DNA of 64,000 bases from Sphingomonas sp. LY29 (GTDB taxonomy: Bacteria; Pseudomonadota; Alphaproteobacteria; Sphingomonadales; Sphingomonadaceae), in NCBI RefSeq assembly GCF_035593985.1, contig NZ_CP141587.1, positions 310,001-374,000 on the forward strand. Direction: 5' to 3'. Both the position numbers and the translations under genes were made by a program. Below, piece after piece: positions 28,720 to 36,438 of the stretch; within the stretch, counting starts at the first letter, position 1, and every line of letters begins with the position of its first letter. Under the pieces are notes generated by a model. The model made no database searches, was not told where the DNA came from, and worked only from the letters and a program-made list of their open reading frames with translations.

Positions 28720-29332
28720 CTGGATTGGTCGCTGCTTGAGGAGGTAGCGTCAGTAGCGCGTCTTCGACCAGCGGCCGCCAGCTCGCATTTGCCGGCGCAT
28801 TCGCCAATATTCCTTGCCATTCGCGTCGCGCGGTTTCCGGATCGCCCGATCGTGCGGCGGCGAGTCCTAGAAAGAATGGCGGAGCAGGTTGCGCAGGGCC
28901 CAGCGCGCGCGCCCGCTCGAATGCGAACCGAGCAGCGGGACTTAAGGTTCGGCTGTGGTCGGCCAGCGCGTTGCCTAGCCCGACCCACAGTTTGAAGTCG
29001 GTGGGATGCTGCCGTACCGCAGACTGCAACAAGCCCGCGGCGTCCTTCGTATTGCCGCGCGATGCCAAGGCTTCCGACATCGTCAGCCATCCGTCGGAAT
29101 TATCGAAGCGCCCCATCAAGGCGGTGCGCGCGGCGTTCAACGAAGGCGGCACCGGCCGATCGGCGATGGCGCGAGGCGATCCCGCCTGCCCTGGACTTCC
29201 CTGTAGCGCGTAACCTGCGCCTGCGAAGGCAAGCACCGCTGCCGACAGGGTGAACAGACCTCCACGCACACCGCGCACCCACAACAGCCCGAGCGCGACC
29301 ACCGCCAAAAGGATCAGCCACAAGATCCCCAT
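28679..29332 (-). CDS. ccmI: Cytochrome c maturation TPR protein CcmI (CycH-like)
   Basis: A 217-residue protein with an N-terminal helix (GILWLILLAVVALGLLWVRGV), a second hydrophobic stretch, then TPR-like helices (WLTMSEALASRGNTKDAAGLLQSAVRQHPTDFKLWVGLGNAL). CcmI holds apocytochrome c for the CcmF/CcmH heme ligase. It starts at 29332 where TGATG joins the ccmH stop. It is shorter than the E. coli CcmH C-terminal half but typical of split systems. The 3' end overlaps DUF3072. Confidence 0.85.
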   Translation of the reverse strand: MGILWLILLAVVALGLLWVRGVRGGLFTLSAAVLAFAGAGYALQGSPGQAGSPRAIADRPVPPSLNAARTALMGRFDNSDGWLTMSEALASRGNTKDAAGLLQSAVRQHPTDFKLWVGLGNALADHSRTLSPAARFAFERARALGPAQPAPPFFLGLAAARSGDPETARREWQGILANAPANASWRPLVEDALLTLPPQAATNPVRRPDPSSTEASR

Positions 29333-29736
29333 CAACCGCGCCTCCGGACGAGGCGTCGGCGAAGCAGAAACGCACCGGCGGCCAGCAACAGGATGGGCGC
29401 GAACCACAACGGCCAGGTCAGCGGTGCGACCGGCGGTCGATAACTGACCCACTCACCATACCGATCGACCAGCCACGCGCGCACGGCTTCCGGCTCCTCG
29501 CCAGCGGATATTCGCTGACGGACCAGCGCGCGCATGTCCCCGGCAAGCTCGGCATCGCTGTCGGCGATCGACTGGCCTTGGCAGACAAGGCAACGCAGCT
29601 CTTCCATCAGCGCCTTGGCCTTCGCCTCCTGCACGGGATCGGCCAATTGCTGATTGGCAAACTGGGCGGGTGGAAGGCTGCTGTCCGCCCATGCGGGCGC
29701 CGCAAGGAGCGCGAGGGCAAGAAGAATAGGCTTCAT
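29332..29736 (-). CDS. ccmH: Cytochrome c maturation protein CcmH
   Basis: A 134-residue protein: signal peptide (ILLALALLAAPAWA), the redox motif LRCLVCQ (Cys49, Cys52) that handles the CXXCH of apocytochrome c, and a C-terminal transmembrane helix (LTWPLWFAPILLLAAGAFLL). It works with CcmG and CcmF in the periplasm. The start at 29736 overlaps the ccmG stop (ATGA). A start five codons upstream is also open. Confidence 0.93.
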   Translation of the reverse strand: MKPILLALALLAAPAWADSSLPPAQFANQQLADPVQEAKAKALMEELRCLVCQGQSIADSDAELAGDMRALVRQRISAGEEPEAVRAWLVDRYGEWVSYRPPVAPLTWPLWFAPILLLAAGAFLLRRRLVRRRG

Positions 29737-30260
29737 CGCGCTGCCTGCCATTCACGCATCAGTGCCGGAAGGTCGGCGGGCTCGATCGGACCGAGATGCT
29801 GATAGCGGATGATCCCACGACCATCGACGATGAAGGTCTCGGGCACGCCCGATGATCCCAACGCCAGTTGCACGCGGCTTTCGGGATCGGTGCCGATCCT
29901 CTGGAACGGGTCACCGTGTCTGGCCAGGAATTGCTCAACGTCTTCCTGCCGGTCGCGAACCGCGATGGCGTCGATGGGAATCCCACCCTTCGACATTTCG
30001 AGCAGCAGCGGCGCTTCGGCGATACATGGCACGCACCAGCTGGCGAAGACGTTGACCATCCGCGGCTGTCCCGACGCCAGGTCAGCCGACGCCAGGCCCG
30101 GTTTGCCGGGCACGGCAGCGTCAAGCTGGAACGTCGGAACGGGCTTGCCCGCAAGCTTCGACCGCACTTCCTCGCTGGCGGGAACGGCTAGGCGCCAAGC
30201 CAGTCCACCGACGAGAAGCAATAGCACCGCCAGTGGCAGAAAACGCAGCCAACGGTTCAC
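29733..30260 (-). CDS. ccmG: Periplasmic thiol:disulfide oxidoreductase CcmG/DsbE
   Basis: A 175-residue membrane-anchored thioredoxin-like protein: one N-terminal helix, then the active site WCVPC (Cys76, Cys79) and the cis-proline segment GVPETFIVDGRG. It reduces disulfides of CcmH/apocytochrome c. It starts with GTG at 30260, whose GTGA overlaps the ccmF stop. The frame stays open upstream inside ccmF but with no domain. Confidence 0.94.
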   Translation of the reverse strand: MNRWLRFLPLAVLLLLVGGLAWRLAVPASEEVRSKLAGKPVPTFQLDAAVPGKPGLASADLASGQPRMVNVFASWCVPCIAEAPLLLEMSKGGIPIDAIAVRDRQEDVEQFLARHGDPFQRIGTDPESRVQLALGSSGVPETFIVDGRGIIRYQHLGPIEPADLPALMREWQAAR

Positions 30261-32185
30261 GGGTAAAGCTCCATGTCGGCAAGACGGCGGCGCTGGCGGC
30301 GCTCGGTCCAGCTTCGCCCGGCCAGCGCCATCACGCCGCCCAGCGCAATGAGGAAGCCTCCGAGCCAGATGAGCGTGACGAATGGCTTCCACCAGAGGCG
30401 AAGCTGCCAGCGGCCGTCGGCGTCGCGCTCGCCGAGTACGGCGTAGAGTTGCCCGTTCCAGAAGCTTTCGATCGCTGCCTCGTTGGTGGTCGTCGGCGGC
30501 TCGGAAAAGAACCGGCTTTGCGGACGCAGGACGTTGACGCCGCTTCCGCGCGAGGCGCGTAGCTCCGCTTCGAGCGCGGTCCAGTTCTGCCCCGCGACCG
30601 GCATGACACTGCGGAAATTGACCAGCCACGGACCGACATCGACGGTCTGCCCCGACCGGACCGACGCCAGCTTCTCCTTGGTGAAGGCCGAGTCCGACGC
30701 AGCTCCCAGGATCGCCACTGCGACACCAAGATGGGCGATCACCATGCCGTAAGTCGCCAGGGGCGTTCGACGGAGCGACCTGCCGAACAAGGGCTGAAAG
30801 CTGGCCGGGACGAGCCCCAGGCCGATCGCCAGACCAAGGCGAGGCAACCACCCGATCGTCGGCGCGGCCCAGAACGTCAGGCCGAGGATCGCGAGCGCGA
30901 CGAATACGCCAGGCAGCAGTCGCGGCAGGATCGGCGCCGAATCGCGACGCCAGCGAAGTTGCGGGGCGATGATCATCATGGCGGCAAGCGCGAGGGCGAG
31001 CGGGCTGGCGACCGAATCGAAGTAGGGCGGCCCCACCGACAACTTCTCACCCGTCATCGCCTCCGCGAAAAGTGGGTACAGCGTGCCGACGAAGACGATT
31101 CCGAGGATGACCGACAGCAGCAGGTTGTTAGCGACGAGGCCGCCCTCCCTGCTGACGACCTCAAACGGCGCGCCCTCCTTCACGTCGCCGATGCGCAGCG
31201 CGAACAGAAACAGCGCGCCGCCGATGTAGATCGTCAGCAAGGCAAGGATGAAGCTGCCGCGCGCCGGATCGACCGCAAAGCTGTGCACCGACGTGAGGAT
31301 GCCCGACCGCACGAGGAAGGTCCCGACCATCGACATGGAGAAAGCGATCAGCGCGAGCATCATCGTCCAAGCGCGAAGACCCCCGCGTGCTGCAAGCACG
31401 TTGACGCTGTGAAGCAAAGCGGTCGCCGCGAGCCACGGCATGAGGGAGGCATTCTCGACCGGATCCCAGAACCACCATCCGCCCCAGCCAAGTTCGTAAT
31501 AGGCCCAGTAGCTACCCGCGGTAATTCCAAGCGTCAGTAGGATCCAGGCGGCAAGCACCCACGGGCGCATCGCGCGCGCCAGGGCCGGACCGACGTCGCG
31601 CGTGATCAGGGCGCCGACGGCGAGACTGAACGCGACCGACAGGCCGACGTAACCGAGGTAGAGCGTGGGCGGGTGGAAGGCGAGGCCGGGATCCTGAAGC
31701 AGCGGATTGAGTCCCCTTCCCTCCAGCGGTGCCGGATTGAGCCGTTCGAACGGGTTGGACGCGAACAGCAGAAAGGCGAAGAAGCCCAGCGCGAGCGCAG
31801 CCTGCGCGCCGAGAGTCGCGCCGAGCGTCCGCTCGTCGAGACGGCGTTCGAACAAGGCGACGGCGGCCCCTGCCAGTGCCAGCACGGTGACCCACAGGAG
31901 CATCGAGCCTTCGTGATTTCCCCAGGCGCCGGCGAATTTGTAGAGCCATGGTTTCTGGCTGTGGCTGTTGCTGGCGACCAGCAGCACGCTCATGTCGCTG
32001 CGGAGAAAGAGTGCGAGCAGCGCGGCAAAGGCGATCGCGGACATGAGGCCCTGCCCGATCGCGACTGCCTGAACGGTCGCGATTCGCCGCCCTTCCCCAC
32101 CACCAAGACCGAAAGCCAGCCCGAGTTGAAGCAACGCCAGCGCTGCCGCCAGCCACAGCGCGGCGAGGCCGGCTTCGGCGATCAC
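30257..32185 (-). CDS. ccmF: Cytochrome c heme lyase subunit CcmF
   Basis: A 642-residue multispanning protein with the tryptophan-rich heme motif GWGGWWFWDPVENASLMPW, the conserved segment NSHSQKPWLYKFAGAWGNHEGSM and about 14 helices. It ligates heme to apocytochrome c, receiving holo-CcmE. It overlaps ccmE (32182) and ccmG by 4 nt at either end. Confidence 0.97.
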   Translation of the reverse strand: MIAEAGLAALWLAAALALLQLGLAFGLGGGEGRRIATVQAVAIGQGLMSAIAFAALLALFLRSDMSVLLVASNSHSQKPWLYKFAGAWGNHEGSMLLWVTVLALAGAAVALFERRLDERTLGATLGAQAALALGFFAFLLFASNPFERLNPAPLEGRGLNPLLQDPGLAFHPPTLYLGYVGLSVAFSLAVGALITRDVGPALARAMRPWVLAAWILLTLGITAGSYWAYYELGWGGWWFWDPVENASLMPWLAATALLHSVNVLAARGGLRAWTMMLALIAFSMSMVGTFLVRSGILTSVHSFAVDPARGSFILALLTIYIGGALFLFALRIGDVKEGAPFEVVSREGGLVANNLLLSVILGIVFVGTLYPLFAEAMTGEKLSVGPPYFDSVASPLALALAAMMIIAPQLRWRRDSAPILPRLLPGVFVALAILGLTFWAAPTIGWLPRLGLAIGLGLVPASFQPLFGRSLRRTPLATYGMVIAHLGVAVAILGAASDSAFTKEKLASVRSGQTVDVGPWLVNFRSVMPVAGQNWTALEAELRASRGSGVNVLRPQSRFFSEPPTTTNEAAIESFWNGQLYAVLGERDADGRWQLRLWWKPFVTLIWLGGFLIALGGVMALAGRSWTERRQRRRLADMELYP

Positions 32186-32619
32186 TGGACGTTGGCCGTC
32201 ATGTTGCCGGTCATCGGCTCCATCTGCGGAGGCATGTAGCGCTCGTCATGCTTGGCGAGGATGGTGTCGGCGACGAACAGATCGCCTTCCATACGCCCTT
32301 CGGCCACCACGCCGCTGCCTTCACGAAACAGGTCGGGCGTGATGCCGCGGAAACGGACCGGGGTCGTCGCCTTGCCGTCGCCCACGATGAAATCGACGGT
32401 GACGCCGTCGGCGTTGCGGCGGAGCGACCCGTTGACGACCATGCCGCCCAGGCGAACTGCGCGGCCATCGCCGGCCTTCCCCGCCGCGATGTCGACGGGC
32501 GTGACGAAATAGGCGGCACGGTCCTGAAGCCCCCACATCGCCAACAGCACCGCGCCCATCAGCGCGACGAGGGCGAGCGAAAGAAGGATCAGCCGCTGGT
32601 GCTTGGGGCGAATGGTCAT
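32182..32619 (-). CDS. ccmE: Periplasmic heme chaperone CcmE
   Basis: A 145-residue protein with an N-terminal membrane anchor and an OB fold. The covalent heme-binding histidine is in LAKHDERYMPP (His124, with Tyr128). It carries heme from CcmC to CcmF. Start and stop overlap its neighbours by 4 nt. Confidence 0.95.
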   Translation of the reverse strand: MTIRPKHQRLILLSLALVALMGAVLLAMWGLQDRAAYFVTPVDIAAGKAGDGRAVRLGGMVVNGSLRRNADGVTVDFIVGDGKATTPVRFRGITPDLFREGSGVVAEGRMEGDLFVADTILAKHDERYMPPQMEPMTGNMTANVQ

Positions 32620-32747
32620 CGGCGGCGGGTCACTGCTTCAGCATCTCGCTCTGCACGACGCATCGATGCGTACGACCAGAGCAGCAAGGCTACCGTCGCA
32701 AAGGTGGTGAGGCCGTATGACGCGACGACGAAGGGCCAGGGGTTCAT
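32616..32747 (-). CDS. ccmD: Heme exporter protein CcmD
   Basis: A 43-residue protein with one transmembrane helix (FVVASYGLTTFATVALLLWSY) followed by a basic tail (RRAERDAEAVTRRR), matching CcmD in size and topology. It releases holo-CcmE from CcmC. It starts at ATG 32747 overlapping the ccmC stop (ATGA) and ends overlapping the ccmE start. Confidence 0.88.
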   Translation of the reverse strand: MNPWPFVVASYGLTTFATVALLLWSYASMRRAERDAEAVTRRR

Positions 32748-33463
32748 GACGCGGCGTTCCGCCGAAGGCGCGCTTCGACCTTCATCCGCGCAAGATCGCC
32801 GCGCATCCGCATGAGCACCGCGGCGGCGAACAGCGACGTAAAGCCGAACATCGTCAGTGGCAAAGGCCACAACATTTCCGGCGCAATCGACGACCCGCCG
32901 GCGATGCTGATCGACTGCCCTTGATGGAGCGTGCGCCACCACAAGACCGAATAATGGATGATCGGCAGATTAACTGCGCCGACGATGCCGAACAGCGCGG
33001 TCATCTTGCCCTCGCCGCCCCGCTCGCGCTCCGCGGACGCCAAAGCAATGTAGCCGAGGTAGAGGAACAGCAGAATGAGCATCGAGGTCAGTCGGCCGTC
33101 CCACTCCCACCACGTACCCCAGGTCGGCCGACCCCAGATCGAGCCGGTCGCAAGGCAGATCGCAGCGAATGTCGCGCCGGCGGGTGCAAATGCCCGGCCG
33201 GCGACGGCGGCCAACGGGTGACGCCAGACCAGCTGGCTGATCGAGGCGGCGGCAAGCGCGGCCCATCCCGCCATGCCAAGCCATGCGGCCGGGACGTGGA
33301 TGTAAAGGATCCGCGCCGTCTCGCCCTGCAGATAATCGGGCGGCGTGACGAACAGGCCGCCGCCGACGCCAGCGAGCACGAGCAACGCGCCGACCGCCAG
33401 CAGCCAGCCTGTGACGGGCCGGGCGATCTTGAGGAAACGGGCGGGATTGGCAAAGCCGTGCAT
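32744..33463 (-). CDS. ccmC: Heme transport/handling protein CcmC
   Basis: A 239-residue protein with six helices and the WWD-type motif WGTWWEWDGRLTS, plus flanking histidine regions (YIHVPAAWLGM, IHYSVLWWRTLHQG). It loads heme onto CcmE. It is the first ccm gene here. ccmA and ccmB, the ABC transporter genes that usually precede ccmC, are not in the window. The next gene upstream, a Leu-type dehydrogenase, is 48 nt away. Confidence 0.95.
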   Translation of the reverse strand: MHGFANPARFLKIARPVTGWLLAVGALLVLAGVGGGLFVTPPDYLQGETARILYIHVPAAWLGMAGWAALAAASISQLVWRHPLAAVAGRAFAPAGATFAAICLATGSIWGRPTWGTWWEWDGRLTSMLILLFLYLGYIALASAERERGGEGKMTALFGIVGAVNLPIIHYSVLWWRTLHQGQSISIAGGSSIAPEMLWPLPLTMFGFTSLFAAAVLMRMRGDLARMKVEARLRRNAAS

Positions 33464-33511
33464 GATTTCGCGCGCTTCTAGCGAAAGGCGACCGTCATGG
33501 CGAGGCGGTGT

Positions 33512-34561
33512 TTAGCCCCGACCGATAAGCTTGCGGGCCATGTCGTCGGCGACCGCGGCAGGGTCCTGCCCGGTCTCGGCGCTCTTCGCCCAGATCGTCT
33601 CGAGCCGTCCCGGAATGCCTTCGATCCGCTGACGCACCAGCGATGCATCACCGTCAGCAAGATACTCTGTCGACACGTTGATGATGCCTCCCGCGTTGAT
33701 GACATAGTCGGGCGCATAGAGGATTCCCCGCGCCGCGAGGCGCTGGCCATCCTGCGCGGTCGCAAGCTGGTTGTTCGCGCCGCCCGCCACGATCGGCGTA
33801 TTCAACGCGGCAATGCTTTCCTCGGTCAGGATTGCACCAAGCGCGCAGGGGCTGACGACATCGGCCTCGATCGAGAGAATCGAGGATGGGTCGACGATCG
33901 CGGCACCGGTTTCGGCGGCCAGCGCGGAGACCCGACCCTGATCGACGTCGGCGATCGACAGACGCGCGCCCTCGGCGGCGGCATGACGGGCGACGCCGCC
34001 GGCGACGCTGCCCGCGCCCTGGATGGCGAGGTGGAGGCCTTCAAGGCTATCCTTGCCGAGCGCGCGACGAACTGCCGCCTTGATACCGAGGAAAACGCCG
34101 AGCGACGTGTGCGGCCCGGGATCACCCCCGACCTCACCGCCTTCGACCGGCAGGCCGGCGACGAAGCGGGTCTGCCGCGAAACCGCGATCATGTCCTTCA
34201 CCGACATGCCGACGTCTTCCGCGGTGACGTAATTGCCGCCCAGGCGATCAACCGCACGACCGAAGGCCGCAAGCATTTCCTGGGTCTTGGTGCGGTCAGC
34301 GTCCGCAAGAACCACCGCCTTGCCGCCGCCCAATGGCAGCCCGGCCATCGCATTTTTGAAGCTCATCCCGCGCGACAGGCGAAGCGCATCGGTCAGTGCG
34401 TCGGCGTCGTCGGCGTAATGCCACAGCCGCGTTCCGCCCGCGGCCGGACCGAGGTGGGTCGAGTGCATGGCGATGATCGCGCGCAGACCGCTCTTCTCGT
34501 CGGTGACGAAATGCAGCGCTTCGTGCGCGTCGAAGTCGGGAAAGCCCCAGGGCGTGTTCAT
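33512..34561 (-). CDS. Leu/Glu/Phe/Val dehydrogenase family protein
   Basis: A 349-residue NAD-dependent amino-acid dehydrogenase. The N-terminal catalytic region has GPAAGGTRLW, MSFKNAMAGLPLGGGKAVV (with the active-site lysines), and the C-terminal Rossmann domain has LAIQGAGSVAGGVARHAA. The GGGKAV motif and the length point to the leucine/valine/phenylalanine dehydrogenase branch more than to glutamate dehydrogenase. It deaminates branched-chain or aromatic amino acids. The exact substrate is uncertain. tRNA-His follows upstream. Confidence 0.88.
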   Translation of the reverse strand: MNTPWGFPDFDAHEALHFVTDEKSGLRAIIAMHSTHLGPAAGGTRLWHYADDADALTDALRLSRGMSFKNAMAGLPLGGGKAVVLADADRTKTQEMLAAFGRAVDRLGGNYVTAEDVGMSVKDMIAVSRQTRFVAGLPVEGGEVGGDPGPHTSLGVFLGIKAAVRRALGKDSLEGLHLAIQGAGSVAGGVARHAAAEGARLSIADVDQGRVSALAAETGAAIVDPSSILSIEADVVSPCALGAILTEESIAALNTPIVAGGANNQLATAQDGQRLAARGILYAPDYVINAGGIINVSTEYLADGDASLVRQRIEGIPGRLETIWAKSAETGQDPAAVADDMARKLIGRG

Positions 34562-34593
34562 GGATCGCTATCTGCCTGTCGTGGCGGAAAAAA

Positions 34594-34671
34594 TGGGGCG
34601 ATCGACGGGGCTTGAACCCGCGACCCTCGGTACCACAAACCGATGCTCTAACCAACTGAGCTACGATCGCC
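34594..34671 (-). tRNA. tRNA-His (GTG)
   Basis: On the minus strand an acceptor GCGATCG/CGATCGC with the extra 5' G(-1) facing C73 and an encoded CCA. Anticodon loop TTGTGGT gives GTG. The additional G-1:C73 pair is diagnostic for tRNA-His. Confidence 0.95.
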
Positions 34672-34748
34672 ATGAGGCGCCTTGGAAGGGGCGCGTCGGC
34701 TCCTTAAGGTCGCTGAAACGAAATGACAAGCGAAGGTGCCGCCCTGCC

Positions 34749-35186
34749 ATGATCAATGCCACGATGACCAAGTTCGGCTATCCGCACACGCTGATCCACG
34801 AAGGCGAGCATTGGGCGGTCCTCGTCCGGCCGGCGCAGGTCACGCTGGGCTCGCTGATCCTCGTCTCGAAGAGCGCGGCCACTTCCTACTCGGATCTTCC
34901 CGCAGCAGCCTTCGCCGAACAGCGCGACATGATCGTCGCCATCGAGCGCTTGCTTCGTAAATGCGTTCATTTCGAGCGGATCAATTACCGCATGCTCATG
35001 ATGGTCGACCCTCACGTCCACTTCCACGTGATCCCGCGCTACGAAGGCTCGCGACAGCTCGGATCTTTGAGCTTCGCCGACAAGGGTTGGCCGGGACAGC
35101 CCGATCTCGGCTCTGGCGTCGCACTTCAAGATGAAGCCGTTACCGAACTTGCCGGAATGATTCGCTCGGCCATGCAGAGCGAATGA
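34749..35186 (+). CDS. HIT family nucleotide-binding protein
   Basis: A 145-residue protein with the histidine triad HVHFHVIP (His89, His91, His93). The family hydrolyses or transfers nucleotidyl groups (Hint/Fhit/galT-like), and the exact substrate is unknown. The start is the ATG at 34749; upstream in-frame codons run through the tRNA-His region and can be excluded. It lies 49 nt before the Crp/Fnr regulator gene, so the two may share a promoter. Confidence 0.88.
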   Translation: MINATMTKFGYPHTLIHEGEHWAVLVRPAQVTLGSLILVSKSAATSYSDLPAAAFAEQRDMIVAIERLLRKCVHFERINYRMLMMVDPHVHFHVIPRYEGSRQLGSLSFADKGWPGQPDLGSGVALQDEAVTELAGMIRSAMQSE

Positions 35187-35234
35187 ACTTGCTTTGCATC
35201 AAGTTGAGATCATAATTGCGCGAGGAGCAGAACC

Positions 35235-35942
35235 GTGGCGCAAATGTCGATAAGTCAGGAACGAGCGAGGCTGACTGAGACATTGGTCGCCGCCGGCTTG
35301 GACGAGCCCACCGCGCGGATGCTCGAGGAAATGCCCTCCACGCTCGTGCAGGTCGACCCTCGCCGCCCCTTCCGCGAGCCGGGCGCGGTTCGCGACGAGG
35401 TCATGTTCGTTCGCTCCGGATTATTGTCGAAATTCAAGGTGGACGGTTCCGGACGTCGGCAGATCGTAGCGCTGCGCTTTCCCGGCGAGGGTGTCCTTCC
35501 GCGCGAAGGCACCGCCGATTACGGCCTGCAGGCAATCGTCAAGAGCGAAGTGATGGTCGGACAGGCGAAGGATTTCGATCCCATTGTGGACGCCAATCCG
35601 CAGTTGGGTCGTTTCTTCTGGCGACTGGTTCAGCGCAACGAGTCGATCGGTTATGAGTGGCTGGTGAATTGCGGACGGCGGGATTCGGTCGCCCGCGTTG
35701 CGCACCTGCTGCTCGAGACGGCCGCGCGGACGGGGATCGACGAGAATGATCCCAATTTCGTCAATCCGTTCACGCAGCAACAGATCGCCGACATCACCGG
35801 GCAGACGTCGGTCAACGTCAATCGCGTGATGGCAGACCTTGAGCGGCATGGACTGATCGAACGGAAAGGTCGCGCGTTGCGCTTCACCGACCTAACGGGT
35901 CTTCGCCGCGTTGCGGAATTCCAGTCGAATTACCTGAGCTGA
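35235..35942 (+). CDS. Crp/Fnr family transcriptional regulator
   Basis: A 235-residue protein with a cyclic-nucleotide-binding-fold sensor domain (EVMFVRSGLLSKFKVDGSGRRQIVALRFPGEGV) and a C-terminal Crp-type winged helix (FTQQQIADITGQTSVNVNRVMADLERHGLIERKG). The N-terminal Fe-S cysteines of Fnr are absent, so it is a non-Fnr branch member. GTG at 35235 is favoured by GAGGAG 7 nt upstream; an ATG three codons later has poorer spacing. A small palindrome TCAAGTTGA (35199-35207) upstream might be an autoregulatory half-site. Confidence 0.88.
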   Translation: MAQMSISQERARLTETLVAAGLDEPTARMLEEMPSTLVQVDPRRPFREPGAVRDEVMFVRSGLLSKFKVDGSGRRQIVALRFPGEGVLPREGTADYGLQAIVKSEVMVGQAKDFDPIVDANPQLGRFFWRLVQRNESIGYEWLVNCGRRDSVARVAHLLLETAARTGIDENDPNFVNPFTQQQIADITGQTSVNVNRVMADLERHGLIERKGRALRFTDLTGLRRVAEFQSNYLS

Positions 35943-35951
35943 GGGCGGGCA

Positions 35952-36026
35952 TGGTGGGCGCGGCAGGGATTGAACCTGCGACCCCACCCGTGTGAAGGGT
36001 GTGCTCTACCACTGAGCTACGCGCCC
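35952..36026 (-). tRNA. tRNA-Val (CAC)
   Basis: Minus strand: GGGCGCG/CGCGCCC acceptor, A73 with encoded CCA, anticodon loop TTCACAC giving CAC, T arm GGTTCAATCC. Confidence 0.94.
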
Positions 36027-36075
36027 ATGCCGCGCTGGCAGGCCCCTTAAGTGAGCCTGCCGAGGCTGTCCAGAC

Positions 36076-36348
36076 TTACTGAACCGCGTCCTTCAGGACC
36101 TTGCCCGGCCGAAACTTAGGCTGTGAGGTCGCCTTGATCTGCATCGGCTCGCCGGTCCGCGGATTACGACCAGTCGATGCCTTGCGGCGGGTCACGGAAA
36201 AATTGCCGAATCCGACCAAGCGAACTTCATCGCCACGCTTGAGAGTCGATGTCACGACCTCAAGCATCGTCTCGACCGCACGGCTCGCGTCATTGCGCGA
36301 TAGGCCTGCGCGGTCGGCAACATGGCCGATAAGTTCCTGCTTGTTCAT
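36076..36348 (-). CDS. hup: HU family nucleoid protein
   Basis: A 90-residue histone-like protein: MNKQELIGHVADRAGLSRNDASRAVETML, the turn GFGNFSVTRRKASTGRNPRTGEPM, and the C-terminal FRPGKVLKDAVQ. It binds and bends DNA nonspecifically. It lies downstream of lon, as in many proteobacteria. Confidence 0.97.
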   Translation of the reverse strand: MNKQELIGHVADRAGLSRNDASRAVETMLEVVTSTLKRGDEVRLVGFGNFSVTRRKASTGRNPRTGEPMQIKATSQPKFRPGKVLKDAVQ

Positions 36349-36405
36349 GCTTCAACACTCCCGGATTTCATTGCCGCGGGGAATCGCCACAAGACAATGG
36401 CTCGT

Positions 36406-36435
36406 CTTAAAGGCCAGTTCCCCACTCCAAGTCAA
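36406..36435 (-). promoter_or_regulatory. Possible sigma-70-type promoter of the HU gene
   Basis: On the minus strand TTGACT (36430-36435) and TTTAAG (36406-36411), separated by 18 nt, sit about 60 nt before the HU start in the lon-HU spacer. The -35 agrees well and the -10 poorly with consensus. Confidence 0.35.
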
Positions 36436-36438
36436 AAT

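Noticed and set aside
35187..35234. FNR-box-like TCAAGTTGA before the Crp/Fnr gene
   Set aside because: Too short and not matching TTGAT-N4-ATCAA; kept only as a comment.
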